A program made the position numbers and the translations under genes. Below the pieces are notes generated by a model that had not been told where the DNA came from, made no database searches, and saw only the letters and a program-made list of their open reading frames with translations. This document shows positions 20,132 to 31,400 of a stretch of DNA of 64,000 bases, piece after piece (position 1 is the stretch's first letter; every line of letters begins with the position of its first letter). The DNA is from an uncultured Glaciecola sp. (GTDB lineage: Bacteria > Pseudomonadota > Gammaproteobacteria > Enterobacterales > Alteromonadaceae): assembly GCA_947496235.1 (NCBI GenBank), contig CANMCE010000001.1:372001-436000 (forward strand), read 5' to 3'.

Positions 20132-21778
20132 TTATGTTTTTAAGGCTTCAAGCCGCCATTCTCCACTTTGATAACTAACAATAACCTGTTTGTAATCTTT
20201 GTCTACATTAAAGCTTTGTTTATTTATTCGAACCTCCACCCCAGGAAAGATATTTTCATAGGCACTTACTTGCACCTTTTTCTTAAACTCTTTGAGTTGA
20301 GCTTCTACATTTTGCTCTGTACGCCTTAACCAATTCAGAAGCGAGCGTTCATCTTGTAATTTTTCACCAAGTTCTCGCACTTTTGGCAATAAAGCATCTC
20401 GATGTTTCTTTCTTTTTAGTTTAACGAATCTGATTTCATGTGTAGCATTTGACGACTCTAAAACTTTTCTCAGTTCCATTAGTGATTCATGTTTGTAATA
20501 CAGTTTGTTATAAGCTTCAGAATAGTCTATTTCAAGCTTACTTCCTGAAATTGCACCAATTTTACCTGCGGCGACTTGCCCACTGGCTCTAATTCGACAG
20601 CCAAATAAATTACCGTCAATTTTTCCTTGATTGCCAACTATCACTTCGCCTTCACAATCTATTTCACTATGGGATAACTGCTTCATTACTCGCACATCTT
20701 TATGCGCTTGCATTTTAGTATTTTGTGCATGAAACAGGGCTATGCTGCCGCCCGCTTCTAATCTGCATTCATCGCGATTGGGTTTTCCCGTTGCGCCCTG
20801 TGTAATAATAATATCGCCTTGCGTTTTAATATAGGCAGACTCTACAAATCCATTTATGGTAACATCCCCAGTTGCGATGATTTTCATATTTTCGGTCACA
20901 TCACCATTCACAATGACCGCACCATCGTAGTCGACATTCCCGGTTTTAACGTTTACACCGTTAATGCGATACACATCATCAATGTTCATTTGACCGTATT
21001 TAAACTTAGGTTGTCCCGACACAGTAGCAATAATTAAGTTAGGATCGTCGTCCAAGCACTTGGTGTTAGTGCCTAAAGAATGTTGAACCCAATCGCCTTC
21101 AGAGGCAATTATCAATTTATTTTTAACAGTGTAACCATTTCGACCTGGACGCGGTGGTATTTTCTTAGCCACCAACTGCCCCTCGTTGACACAAACGATG
21201 TCCCCAAGATTACGCATATCAACTTTATCTTTACCTGAATTCTGAGGCTGTAAAATTCTATCTAATGCATTTGGAACCATAGGAATAATTTTGGAATCTT
21301 TACCCTTGCGAGGTGGAAGGCCTTTGGCAATAACTTCAGATAAGGATTTTCCTGGAGGATGTGCGGATAATTCTTTTAAAAGCTTCTCAATACGCTTTTT
21401 ACTAATGCCGCGTGAAACTTTCTGGTCTTTAAGTGCTTCATTAACCTCCTCTAGGGTGACAGAACGACCACCATAGGGATTGTACACCGTGAGCTCAACT
21501 TCCATTTCATCGGGACTAACGTCGATCAATAATTTACCGTCAAGAATTTGAGCAATCGCCATTTCGACTTGGCTATCATTGCCACTTTGATTGCGTTTAA
21601 TAGCTAACTCAACAGCCGAAATCAATGCTTGATCATCAAGGTATAAATCTTTGTATTCTGATTGATAAATGTTGTATTGGACAGATTTAGATTCAAGTTT
21701 GTCGCCACAGGTTTGTGGGTCGATGTGAAGAATTAAATGTTCACCCTTATCATCAAGGTTTAAAGAAATACCATTCAT
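20132..21778 (-). CDS. DUF342 (FapA) domain-containing protein
   Basis: A 548-residue cytoplasmic protein with the DUF342/FapA architecture: an N-terminal region, a central beta-helix made of repeated G-D/N-V turns (GNVDYDGAVIVNGDV, ATGDVTINGFVES, EAGGSIALFHAQ, AGKIGAISGS) at about 260-410, and a C-terminal coiled coil (about 420-500). Relatives appear with flagellar assembly genes or in polysaccharide contexts, but no flagellar gene is near. The function is unknown. The gene is divergent from the large hybrid kinase, with a 211-bp AT-rich gap between them. Confidence 0.8.
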   Translation of the reverse strand: MNGISLNLDDKGEHLILHIDPQTCGDKLESKSVQYNIYQSEYKDLYLDDQALISAVELAIKRNQSGNDSQVEMAIAQILDGKLLIDVSPDEMEVELTVYNPYGGRSVTLEEVNEALKDQKVSRGISKKRIEKLLKELSAHPPGKSLSEVIAKGLPPRKGKDSKIIPMVPNALDRILQPQNSGKDKVDMRNLGDIVCVNEGQLVAKKIPPRPGRNGYTVKNKLIIASEGDWVQHSLGTNTKCLDDDPNLIIATVSGQPKFKYGQMNIDDVYRINGVNVKTGNVDYDGAVIVNGDVTENMKIIATGDVTINGFVESAYIKTQGDIIITQGATGKPNRDECRLEAGGSIALFHAQNTKMQAHKDVRVMKQLSHSEIDCEGEVIVGNQGKIDGNLFGCRIRASGQVAAGKIGAISGSKLEIDYSEAYNKLYYKHESLMELRKVLESSNATHEIRFVKLKRKKHRDALLPKVRELGEKLQDERSLLNWLRRTEQNVEAQLKEFKKKVQVSAYENIFPGVEVRINKQSFNVDKDYKQVIVSYQSGEWRLEALKT

Positions 21779-21989
21779 CTTTTAATACTGTCTCAATGTT
21801 CACTACTACCATTATAGGCTATCGGCTTAAAACCTATATTTATTTAATGGTTTAGTACTTTTTTAATAAACCTTTGTATTTTTTAACCTTTATATTGATA
21901 TATATGTTCGTATTTATGCTAATTCACTTAACATTTATCTTATTTAGCAGTAGATTAATCCTATATACACCTAAGAGGTTTAGTATCTT

Positions 21990-24900
21990 TTGGATCGTGA
22001 AAATCATGGAATAATCAATCAAAATGCTTTTAAAGGCATTGTGGTTGCAACAGTGCTAGTCATAACCACAGCCTTTTATTTTACTTGGTATGCGCTGAGT
22101 CAGATAAAAGAAGATGTATTAAATGAGTATGGAAAATCTCTTACGACAGTATTGGAAAGTAACTCCACCGCAATAAACTTCTGGATTCAACAACGGGCAA
22201 ATATACTTTCGCGAATTGCCTCCTCGTCTGAAATCACAATGATGCACTCGGCTATTATTGCCGCAAATAACGAAGCAAACCAAAATGCCAATGATATGGC
22301 ACCTATGCTTGCACAAAAACTATCTTTGTTTAGAACATTTAATCAAAATAAAGGACTTATGTTGTTTTCTGTAGACGGCAATTTTATTGCGGGTGATATT
22401 GACGAATCCATAAGTATCCGAGATTTATCTCTGTTAAAGCAGCATTATCCAGAACTCTGTAAGCGCTCTCGGGAAATTACCCAATTCATTCCCCCCGTTA
22501 GCTTTACCACCCTTTCTGGTCAGCATCTTAATCTCCTTACTTTTATTGCTCCCATTAAACAAGATGAAACTCTGCTAGGTTACATAGTGTCTGTTTATTC
22601 CCCTGAAAATGAACTTAGCCAAATTGCATCCTTAGCTCGGATTGGCAAAACCGGGGATTCGTTTTTATTTAATAAAGAGGGTTATTTATTATCGCGGACT
22701 CGTTTTGAGGACTCCCTACCCGAACTAGGTCTATTATCCGCCAATCAATCATCCATCCTGAATCTGAAGCTAGTTGACCCAGGTGTTAATCTTTACAAGG
22801 CAAGCTCAGCTTTGAACTCTGAGGAAGTGCTTACTCGAATGGCAACCTCCGCAATTAAGGGAGAAAATAGTTTTAATTTAGACGGTTATCGAGGCTTTAG
22901 AGGTGTGAACGTGATTGGGGCTTGGCAATGGATGCCTGATTTACAAATGGGGATTGCCACCGAAATTGACCTGCATGAAGCCTTAGAAAGTTATCGCAGT
23001 GCCAGCTTGGTTGTGTTGTCGCTATTAACCCTTAGTTTGATGATTTTTGGTGTGTTAGGCACTGTGGTCGTCATCACTTCCTATAAAGCAACAAGTCGCT
23101 TGCGATTGGCTGCAATTGATTTAGAGCATAGAGTTGACGAAAGAACTGAAGAATTGTCTGTTGCATTGAATAACCTCAAACATGAACAAACAATTCTTCA
23201 ATGTTTGTTTGACAATATTCCCGATCCCATATTTTGCAAAGACAACGATAAACGCTACGTAAAAGGAAATGATGAGTTTTTTAAAACCTTTAATAAAACA
23301 CAAGAAGAAGTCATTGGGTTCACCGACCAAGAAATCACCCATCAAAATGATAAGTCTTTCTTCGAAGATACCGATCAACAAGTATTAGATTCTGGAAAAA
23401 CACTTGTATTTGAGCGCGAAGGCAATCATGAAAATTACACCGATAGAATTTTTGAAACCCGCAAGTCATTAATTCCCTTCCCTGATGGCATACCGCCGGG
23501 CATTATTGGTATTGCCAGAGATGTCACCGAACAGCGAAAAGCGGAACGCAGTTTAATTTCGGCAATCAAAACCGCAGAGGCGGCCAATCAAGCCAAAAGT
23601 GAGTTTCTGGCGCGCATGTCACATGAAATTCGCACCCCCATGAACGGTGTTATTGGAATGCTAGATTTGGTTATGGATACCACCTTATCTGATGAGCAGC
23701 GACATAAACTAGATGTCGCCAAAAGCAGTGCCAAAAGTCTATTAGGTTTAATTAACGACATTCTGGATTTCTCTAGGGTTGAAGCTGGAAAATTAGAATT
23801 AGAAGTGATTGATTTTGACTTACCTAAACAGATAGAAGAAACCACCAAAGCGCAAGCAATTCGCGCTGAAGCTAAAGGCTTAGAGCTATTGATTGACGTC
23901 ACTTCTATCGATAATCCAATGGTCAAAGGCGATCCATTACGCTTGCGTCAAATTGTGACTAATTTAGTCAACAATGCGATTAAATTTACCCAACAAGGAC
24001 AAATATTCATCAAAGCAAGTTCTAGCACGCACAGTGGCAAAGTCAAACTAGAGTGTTCAGTTTCAGATACGGGTATTGGCATACCTGAAGATAAGTTAGA
24101 TACCCTTTTTGATTCATTTACTCAAGTTGACTCATCGACCACGCGCAACTATGGCGGTAGCGGCTTAGGCTTGGCAATTTGTAAACGATTATGTGAATTA
24201 ATGGATGGCGAGATCAGAGTTACAAGTGACCTTGGTAATGGCAGTTGTTTCACTTTTACCGTAACTTTTGAAGCAAGCGCACTAAAACCGCAAAGTAAAC
24301 CCTATGGCAATATTCAAAACCTCAGAACCTTAGTGGTGGATGATAATCCAATCAATTTGGAAATATTGAAAAATCAGCTCAATAAAATGTCTATCTACTG
24401 TAAACAGGCCGAAAGTGTTGACCAGGCCATCGACATATTAGAAGAGTCCGGCGGTAATTTTGATATTTTAATTACCGACATGAACATGCCAGGTAAAGAC
24501 GGACTTGAACTCACCCGATTAATTCGAAAATCCCCAGATTTCAGGCATATTAAAATCATTATGCTGAGTTCTATGTCGTTTAACGCCAACAGAACAGAAA
24601 TGAAGGCCATGGGTCTTGACGGATGTTTACTTAAACCTATATCCACTGATGATTTGTTAAATGTAATCAGATTAGTTGCTAATAATGCGTCGTCTGACAC
24701 AGTAGTTAATGAATTAAGTCTAGTGAATTATAGCAATTCAACACCAGAGCCAGCGCCACAATGGCCAAGTTACCATCGAATTTTGATAGTAGAAGATAAC
24801 CCAGTCAACATGATGGTTGCTGAAGGGCTATTGAAAAAATTAGGGTTACGATTTGCCTCTAGTTTTAACGGTCAGGAAGCTATTGATAAACTAAAATCCA

Positions 24901-25799
24901 GTGAAGCAAACGATACCTTTACCCTCATTTTAATGGATTGCCAGATGCCTGTCATGGATGGGTACAAAGCAACTACATTAATACGCCAAGGTTTTGCTGG
25001 TGATATTTATAAAGACATTCCTATAGTTGCAATGACCGCCAATGCCATGAAAGGCGATAAGGAAAAGTGTTTGCAAATGGGAATGGACGATCACATCGCC
25101 AAGCCTATAGACAACAAACTGTTTATCGATACCATACAAAGAGCCTTTTTAATGTCTAAAATGGCCATTGAAGGCTACGACATGCCTAATCACAGTCTGG
25201 ACAATGACAATCATCAGCAACCACTGAATATCCCCCACAGAGCGCTGCGCACAATGGATTGGAACGAATTAGTTCCAAGCTTAAGTGTTGATCCAAAGAT
25301 GTATTTAAAAAGCTTATCTGTATTTCAACACCAGCATGTTGGAAAACCCTTTGTATTAAGCAACACAACTGAAAGCGCAATTGATATAAAAAGAGACATT
25401 CATACGTTAAAAGGCAGCGCTGGCAACATGGGCTTTTTAACCCTATATAAGCTTTGCTTAGCCTTGGAAATAAAAATTATTGATTCGGGACTAGTTGAAT
25501 CTGACATTGAAACCCTTAATCATACACTAAATGATGCATTAAGTGATGCTCAACTAATACTTGAGTCCAACACGCACTTAAATTCTCAACTTAATACTAT
25601 ACGTCCAAAGTTACAGGTGTATACTGATATTCAGCGGTACGTAGAGAACAGTGAACTCGTTCCTTTCGTGTTGGTTGAAGAGCTTAAAGCGATAAAAACC
25701 AATGGAAACATCGATGATGAAGAAATTGATCTGGTTGTCAACCTATTAGAGCAGTTTGATTATGAAGAGCTAAATTCGGTATTAAAAAGGATCTTATGA
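21990..25799 (+). CDS. Hybrid sensor histidine kinase (Cache-like/PAS/HisKA/REC/REC/HPt)
   Basis: A 1269-residue membrane sensor kinase with an internal phosphorelay. TM1 is at about 15-36 and TM2 at about 337-360, enclosing a periplasmic Cache-like domain of some 300 residues. Then come a PAS domain (about 400-520), HisKA with SHEIRTPMNGVIG (phospho-His near 546), an ATPase domain (NLVNNAIKFT, GGSGLGLAICK), two receivers with phosphoacceptor Asp in TDMNMPG (about 829) and MDCQMPVMDG (about 982), and an HPt domain with HTLKGSAGNMG (about 1139). The start is a TTG at 21990 with AAGAGG upstream; no in-frame ATG exists near. The end overlaps the next gene by 4 bp. Confidence 0.88.
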   Translation: MDRENHGIINQNAFKGIVVATVLVITTAFYFTWYALSQIKEDVLNEYGKSLTTVLESNSTAINFWIQQRANILSRIASSSEITMMHSAIIAANNEANQNANDMAPMLAQKLSLFRTFNQNKGLMLFSVDGNFIAGDIDESISIRDLSLLKQHYPELCKRSREITQFIPPVSFTTLSGQHLNLLTFIAPIKQDETLLGYIVSVYSPENELSQIASLARIGKTGDSFLFNKEGYLLSRTRFEDSLPELGLLSANQSSILNLKLVDPGVNLYKASSALNSEEVLTRMATSAIKGENSFNLDGYRGFRGVNVIGAWQWMPDLQMGIATEIDLHEALESYRSASLVVLSLLTLSLMIFGVLGTVVVITSYKATSRLRLAAIDLEHRVDERTEELSVALNNLKHEQTILQCLFDNIPDPIFCKDNDKRYVKGNDEFFKTFNKTQEEVIGFTDQEITHQNDKSFFEDTDQQVLDSGKTLVFEREGNHENYTDRIFETRKSLIPFPDGIPPGIIGIARDVTEQRKAERSLISAIKTAEAANQAKSEFLARMSHEIRTPMNGVIGMLDLVMDTTLSDEQRHKLDVAKSSAKSLLGLINDILDFSRVEAGKLELEVIDFDLPKQIEETTKAQAIRAEAKGLELLIDVTSIDNPMVKGDPLRLRQIVTNLVNNAIKFTQQGQIFIKASSSTHSGKVKLECSVSDTGIGIPEDKLDTLFDSFTQVDSSTTRNYGGSGLGLAICKRLCELMDGEIRVTSDLGNGSCFTFTVTFEASALKPQSKPYGNIQNLRTLVVDDNPINLEILKNQLNKMSIYCKQAESVDQAIDILEESGGNFDILITDMNMPGKDGLELTRLIRKSPDFRHIKIIMLSSMSFNANRTEMKAMGLDGCLLKPISTDDLLNVIRLVANNASSDTVVNELSLVNYSNSTPEPAPQWPSYHRILIVEDNPVNMMVAEGLLKKLGLRFASSFNGQEAIDKLKSSEANDTFTLILMDCQMPVMDGYKATTLIRQGFAGDIYKDIPIVAMTANAMKGDKEKCLQMGMDDHIAKPIDNKLFIDTIQRAFLMSKMAIEGYDMPNHSLDNDNHQQPLNIPHRALRTMDWNELVPSLSVDPKMYLKSLSVFQHQHVGKPFVLSNTTESAIDIKRDIHTLKGSAGNMGFLTLYKLCLALEIKIIDSGLVESDIETLNHTLNDALSDAQLILESNTHLNSQLNTIRPKLQVYTDIQRYVENSELVPFVLVEELKAIKTNGNIDDEEIDLVVNLLEQFDYEELNSVLKRIL

Positions 25800-27613
25800 G
25801 TACAGAAGTTGAATTTAAACCAGTCATTTTGGCAGTTGACGATGATCCTACGAATATCAACGTCATTGTGAGTCACTTGTCTCCACTCAACCCTAAATTT
25901 TTAATCGCTAATAGCGGTAAGTCAGCATTAGACATATTGGCTAAACAGCAACCTGATCTCATCATTTTAGATATCAATATGCCTGATATTACTGGCATAG
26001 ATGTTTGCAGAAAAATTAAGTCTGATACACTCAATCAAGAGACCCCCGTACTTTTCCTTACCAGTAGCGTTAATGATATTTCTGAAGCCTTTGATGTAGG
26101 TGGTGTTGATTACATATTAAAACCGGTAAAAGCTGAAGAACTTCTTGCCCGTGTAACAACGCATTTGCGTCTCAATCGTTTGGTCAAATCCCTTGACGAA
26201 GCCAATACATTGCTCGAGGGCGTAAATGAAAGCTTAGAAATCAAAGTTCAACAACGAACTATCGAACTGGTTACAGCGAATAAAAATCTAAGACGAGAAA
26301 TAGATGAAAGGCGTCGTCTTCAGGACAAGCTGTCTTATCTATCAAATTATGACTTTGTGACCCGAATGTACAATCGCACATCAATGGAACACGAGCTCAA
26401 ATCCAGATTAGACTTAATGATGACCTCAGATGCCATAGAGGCTCGTTGGTATCTGTTTTTTATAGATCTAGACCAGTTTAAAGTTGTCAATAACAGTTGT
26501 GGCCATGTTGCTGGGGATGAACTATTAAGGCAAATTGCTGAAATTCTAAGAGATTTATATACCGATGATTATATTTGTGCGCGTATGGGTGGGGACGAAT
26601 TTGCCATCCTTCTGCAATCCGTTAACCTTGAAGACGCGATTAAAAAAGCACACATTGTGAAAAATGCGATCGAGGCCCACAAGTTTGAATGGAATAACGA
26701 AATATTCAGACACACCATTAGTATTGCGTTGGTTGAACTCGATGAAAGTGTAGATTCCGTTTCCCATTTACTCAGTATCGCTGAACGAACCTGTTTTGAA
26801 AGTAAACGCAAAGGTGGTGGGGAAATATCGATTTATAATCACACAAAAGAATACATAGATAAGTCGCAGCAACAATTAAAGGTCATTCCAATTTTGCATC
26901 ACGCATTAGAAAATGACCAATTCACCCTCTTTTATCAGCGAATAATTCCGTTAAACGAAGAGCATCCTTACAAAATAGAGGTTTTACTGCGCTTAGTTGA
27001 TAACAGTGGCAAGGTAAAACCACCTAGCCACTTCATACCCATTGCAGAACGCTATCATTTAATTACTGAAATCGATAAATGGGTAATCAATAAAACCCTT
27101 GAACAAATGAAAAATTTGCCTGAAGACTTGCATGTGTCGATTAATTTGTCAGGTGAGTTTATTGGAAAGAGTAACTCAGCAGAATTAATTAAATCTATGT
27201 TGAGCCAATCACAAATAGCACCACAACGCATCTGTTTTGAAATTACAGAAACATCAGCTATATCCAATGTTGAAGCAACCAATGCTTTAATTTCAGAGCT
27301 GAAAGAAATTGGTGTCCAATTCTCATTAGACGACTTCGGTACTGGTACATCGTCCTATGAATACTTAAAACAACTTCCTATCGATTTTGTCAAAATTGAC
27401 GGTATTTTTGTTAGAGATATTGAGAACGACGAAATAAATCGTAAGATGGTAGAATCTATTCTTGGCATTGCCGTCGCTAAACAAGTCAGAGTTATCGCGG
27501 AATGTGTTGAAACCCCAGAAGCCCTTGCGATATTGCAAGAAATGCAATTGGATTATTATCAAGGGTATCTAGCGCATAAACCTGAGCCTCTAGCTAAGTT
27601 ATTTGAGAAATAG
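25796..27613 (+). CDS. Response regulator with REC-GGDEF-EAL domains
   Basis: A 605-residue c-di-GMP turnover regulator. The receiver (about 10-125) has the acidic pair VDDD and phosphoacceptor Asp in LDINMPD (about residue 61). A coiled coil at about 135-185 leads to GGDEF (RMGGDEF intact at about 264, so cyclase activity is possible) and then an EAL domain with EVLLR (the catalytic Glu kept), the DDFGTGTSSYEYL loop and KIDGIFV. Both catalytic sites look complete. The ATG overlaps the kinase stop codon (ATGA), so it is almost certainly the kinase's cognate output and co-translated with it. Confidence 0.9.
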   Translation: MSTEVEFKPVILAVDDDPTNINVIVSHLSPLNPKFLIANSGKSALDILAKQQPDLIILDINMPDITGIDVCRKIKSDTLNQETPVLFLTSSVNDISEAFDVGGVDYILKPVKAEELLARVTTHLRLNRLVKSLDEANTLLEGVNESLEIKVQQRTIELVTANKNLRREIDERRRLQDKLSYLSNYDFVTRMYNRTSMEHELKSRLDLMMTSDAIEARWYLFFIDLDQFKVVNNSCGHVAGDELLRQIAEILRDLYTDDYICARMGGDEFAILLQSVNLEDAIKKAHIVKNAIEAHKFEWNNEIFRHTISIALVELDESVDSVSHLLSIAERTCFESKRKGGGEISIYNHTKEYIDKSQQQLKVIPILHHALENDQFTLFYQRIIPLNEEHPYKIEVLLRLVDNSGKVKPPSHFIPIAERYHLITEIDKWVINKTLEQMKNLPEDLHVSINLSGEFIGKSNSAELIKSMLSQSQIAPQRICFEITETSAISNVEATNALISELKEIGVQFSLDDFGTGTSSYEYLKQLPIDFVKIDGIFVRDIENDEINRKMVESILGIAVAKQVRVIAECVETPEALAILQEMQLDYYQGYLAHKPEPLAKLFEK

Positions 27614-27690
27614 TTGTTTGGAATGTTGTCATCAAGCTGTCACTTTTTTATGTCAGCCTAAAGGATAGTCAGTCTTGATGAACCTCAGGT

Positions 27691-28473
27691 TTGAAAAAAC
27701 TAAAACAATACCAATACGAACGTTATGCCATCCTTTGCCAAATGGCCTATCCAGGGTCACATTTTTCCTATCCTGAGACCCTAGCTCCATTTAACGAAAG
27801 ACTTATTATGGATCAACATGGGCGTATAGGCGTTCGTGTATTGTGGCGAGAGGACAAAAAAGAAGTCATTGTTGTCTTTCGTGGCTCAATTACCATGCAA
27901 GACTGGTTAGGTAATTTGTGTTTCGTACCAGTGCGCTACCAAGCAAGTGCTGGTCGTATACATTGGGGATTTAAACGACTATTGGAACAACCCATGTACT
28001 CAAGTCACAAATCCCGCGACCAGGCTATTGCATTACAAGAGCTGCTAATGCGAGTACTGACGCCCCTAGTAAAAGCTAACAAGAGATTCACCTTTATCGG
28101 ACATTCTTCCGGAGGGGCTATTGCTTGTATCTTTGCCAACATATTTGAACAAAAATTCCCGCAAAAGGTAAAACGCGTTGTCACCTTCGGGCAACCAGCG
28201 TTTGGCACTTTCAGCTATAGACGTCACTATAAATTACATAATAAAACGTACCGCATTTGCTGTGATTTAGACATTGTCACTTACATGCCGTTGGTGCCTT
28301 ATATGTACTGGCACATTGGAAAAATGCTCTGGCTACACGACGATCAGATTTACGAAAACACACCAACCCATGAGCGTTTTCTTCGTTCCATGAAAAGCTG
28401 GATACTTCGCCCCATTACTTATCACTACATGAAAAAATATATTCGTAATAAAACCCTATTTGACGAGCACTAA
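27691..28473 (+). CDS. Class 3 (fungal type) lipase family protein
   Basis: A 260-residue alpha/beta-hydrolase of the lipase class 3 family. VVFRGSITMQDWLGN precedes the nucleophile elbow FIGHSSGGAIA (Ser near residue 138); the Asp of the triad is probably in CDLDIVTYMP and the His in TPTHERF. No signal peptide is seen, so a cytoplasmic location is likely unless another route is used. The start is a TTG at 27691 and no in-frame ATG is near. Its stop overlaps the stop of the convergent AAA ATPase gene by 4 bp, with no terminator between. The substrate is unknown. Confidence 0.8.
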   Translation: MKKLKQYQYERYAILCQMAYPGSHFSYPETLAPFNERLIMDQHGRIGVRVLWREDKKEVIVVFRGSITMQDWLGNLCFVPVRYQASAGRIHWGFKRLLEQPMYSSHKSRDQAIALQELLMRVLTPLVKANKRFTFIGHSSGGAIACIFANIFEQKFPQKVKRVVTFGQPAFGTFSYRRHYKLHNKTYRICCDLDIVTYMPLVPYMYWHIGKMLWLHDDQIYENTPTHERFLRSMKSWILRPITYHYMKKYIRNKTLFDEH

Positions 28474-31400
28474 TCTTCGGATTTTTTGCCAGAATTTAAT
28501 TTAGCTAAAAAAATGATTTCATCTTGCAAAGTAAGTTGCCAATGTCGCCCATCTTTCCGGTTTTGAGAACAAGGCACATAGCTCGCAAATCCTGGGTATT
28601 GAATACCTAAAGCGGTCTCATCACGCTCCCCCAGCGATAGCGGCTTTTTGGCTTTATTACCTTTTTTACGGATGGGGAATAACGAACAGGATTTAGGCTT
28701 TACATCAGACACCATTAAATCTTCATCTAAAGCCAATTTATGTAAGGAACAAGCACCGTCAGTTAACGCAAAAACGCAGCGGGTTTGATTAAAATGTGAC
28801 GGAAAATCTGGACTCTTATACTGATGCTCACGCACCGCGGTTTTGTCGCCGGAAAAACCTTCCCAGTCACCTTTAACAATAAACTCTTGCGGTAAATGCT
28901 CAAAGTATTGTGGAAATTTTTCTACATATGCGGTTATTGATTTAACTTCAGCATCAGTCACGTAGACCCCATCATAGCAACATCTCGCTTCACAATGGCG
29001 ATAATTACAGGCTTTATAATTTTGCTCGCTATTTTGCGGACTAAATCTAGCCTGCCAACGCTTTACAAACTCGTTTTGTACGGATGTTAATTCAATGTCT
29101 GTAAGTTTATTTAGCGCCTGAAGAATAAAATTTCGACTGCCTTTTATGCCCTCGCACTGAGCCAACGCAGATATAAAATCATGAGTCGTTTGCTTGCAAA
29201 TTTTATTGGTAAGCAAGGAGTAAGCGTAAGCGTAAGATTTGTATAAAGGCGATAGCTCCCTATCTGCTTCGTTTATTTGAATTTCATGGAAGATTTTGCC
29301 ATAAAAAGCGACGACATATTGAAATGCTCGAGCTAAATCACAGAGATAAAAATAGCCGCCTTCTTCCGCTTCTTGTGCCATTTGAGTAAGCACTTCATAT
29401 GCTTTTAGTGGATCTTCTTGATAAGTCGCCAAGCATTGATATGTCTTACCGTAAATATAGTCCCATTGATGACCAATTTTTTCTGCCAGCGCTACACCTT
29501 GAGAGTAGAGCTTTTTACTATCTTTTACTTTTCCCTGCTCAAGTCTAATGTTGGCCAAACAAATCGCAGCAATATCGATGGCGTGATCAAGTTTACTTTG
29601 CATTGCCTGATCATAGGCTTCGGATAAAATAATATCCGCTTTATCCAGCATACCAACACCCCAATAAGCATCGGCCAAGTTAACCTTGCAAATGATAAGT
29701 TGTTGGACATCACCCTTTTCGCGCTGTAATTGCACACTTTGCTGTGCGTAAAAAATGACTTGCTCATTTTTTTCTAAATCATGTAACACCAAACTGGCAG
29801 TATGATAAAAGTGACTCACTAGCCATTGAGGTAAACTGCTAGATTTGATGCTTGCTTCCATCTTGATCAGTAACGCCAAAGCTTGAGCAGATAAACCACT
29901 CGCCCAAAGGATCACAGCTTTACAAAGAGACACATTAAACCATTGCAAATTTGTGGTGCTGAGTTGTTCGGCCTTGTTAATAACGTCTAGCCCCTGCTCG
30001 CACTTGCCGGTACGCATTAAAAACCTAGATAAATAGGTATGCTGGGAAACTTTGTGTTTTGAAGCTACGGTCGGCCAATCATTTAATAGTTGCCGCTCTT
30101 TTTCTACGTCACCGCTCATGTAAGCAGAAGTCACCCTAATCTGCCAAGCTTCTTGAATCAAACTCTGCGGCAAATACGCTAGCTTTAATAGAAGTTGACA
30201 GTTCTTATCTGCATTAAAATAATCCCCAACAGAAATTCGCATCAGTGCCAGCGACCTTAACGTATTGGCCATTGGCAAATTCCAGTTTTCGCTTCCTAGT
30301 TCAAATTCTTCACTTAGATCACACAATCTTTGAATTAGACGTTGCTGAGTTTGCTCCGAAAGATCATTCCAACGCTTGTCGCTAACTAAACAATGGAGTG
30401 CCTTGGCTATTGTTTTAAGATAAACAGTAGCTTTTGGGTGGGTACGAAAAAATTCATAACTGGCTTCAAAATACTCTGCCCGTTTAAATTCCAACTCTTT
30501 ATAGTTGTTATTTTCTAATCGACTGGCAACAAATCCATAAGCAGATTCAGCTTCACAAAGCTGTTCTGACACCTGCGTATTTTTATCCATTAGCGCAAGC
30601 GTTTCCAATAAACTTATTTCATCAAACTCTCGACCTTGACCACTGCCCATTACCAACAACTCTCGCATTGCGGCACCCGCGGTTCTCAATCTATTTCTTG
30701 CCATATCAAGCGCTTTCGATGGTAACGAAGTTAATTCCTGTACAGAAACTTCTAGCTGCCCCTGCTCGTTTAACCAACCTGGCGCATTTTTTAACTCGTC
30801 GACATAATCTTTTAGCATGTCGAGGTTTCCACCCGATTTTTCTATCAGGATATCTATAGCAGCAAGATCCAAATGTTGTAATGACTGCGTTACCAAATCT
30901 ATCTGAAACTCTGTAGGAATTGGTTTTACCCTAATTTCACGCACATAATTTGATAAATCATCATCACTTTTTAACTCAGCAAAATAGTCATAAATCGGTT
31001 TTGAAAAATCCAATGATTTTGACTTTTCTATGGCATCATCCCAAACCGTCATAATAATCATGAGAGGCCATTTTTGTTTATGCGCTGTTTTTAGCAACTG
31101 TTTTAAGATATCTAGACTAGCCTGATCAATAAACTGCACATCGTCCACTACCAAGACAAGCGGCATATTGTGTACTTTTAACAAAGCATTAAATGCGTTG
31201 CTGGCTTCGTCCTCAATTCGTTTAGTATCTCGGTTTAGAAGTTCATCAACACTAATATTGTCTGATTTTTGAGAGCTAAACCTTTCTTTTAATGAGGCGA
31301 AAAATCCTTCCGCGGTTAGCGCATCAGAGCTGGTTTCAAGGAAGGAGTTCACTGATTCAATAATTTGTCCGCTGCCTGGCACTGCAAAGGAAGCAAGCAC

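Noticed and set aside
26950-27000. EVLLR in place of EALLR taken as a broken phosphodiesterase
   Set aside because: The catalytic Glu is kept and Val at the second position occurs in active EAL domains; the DDFG loop is intact.
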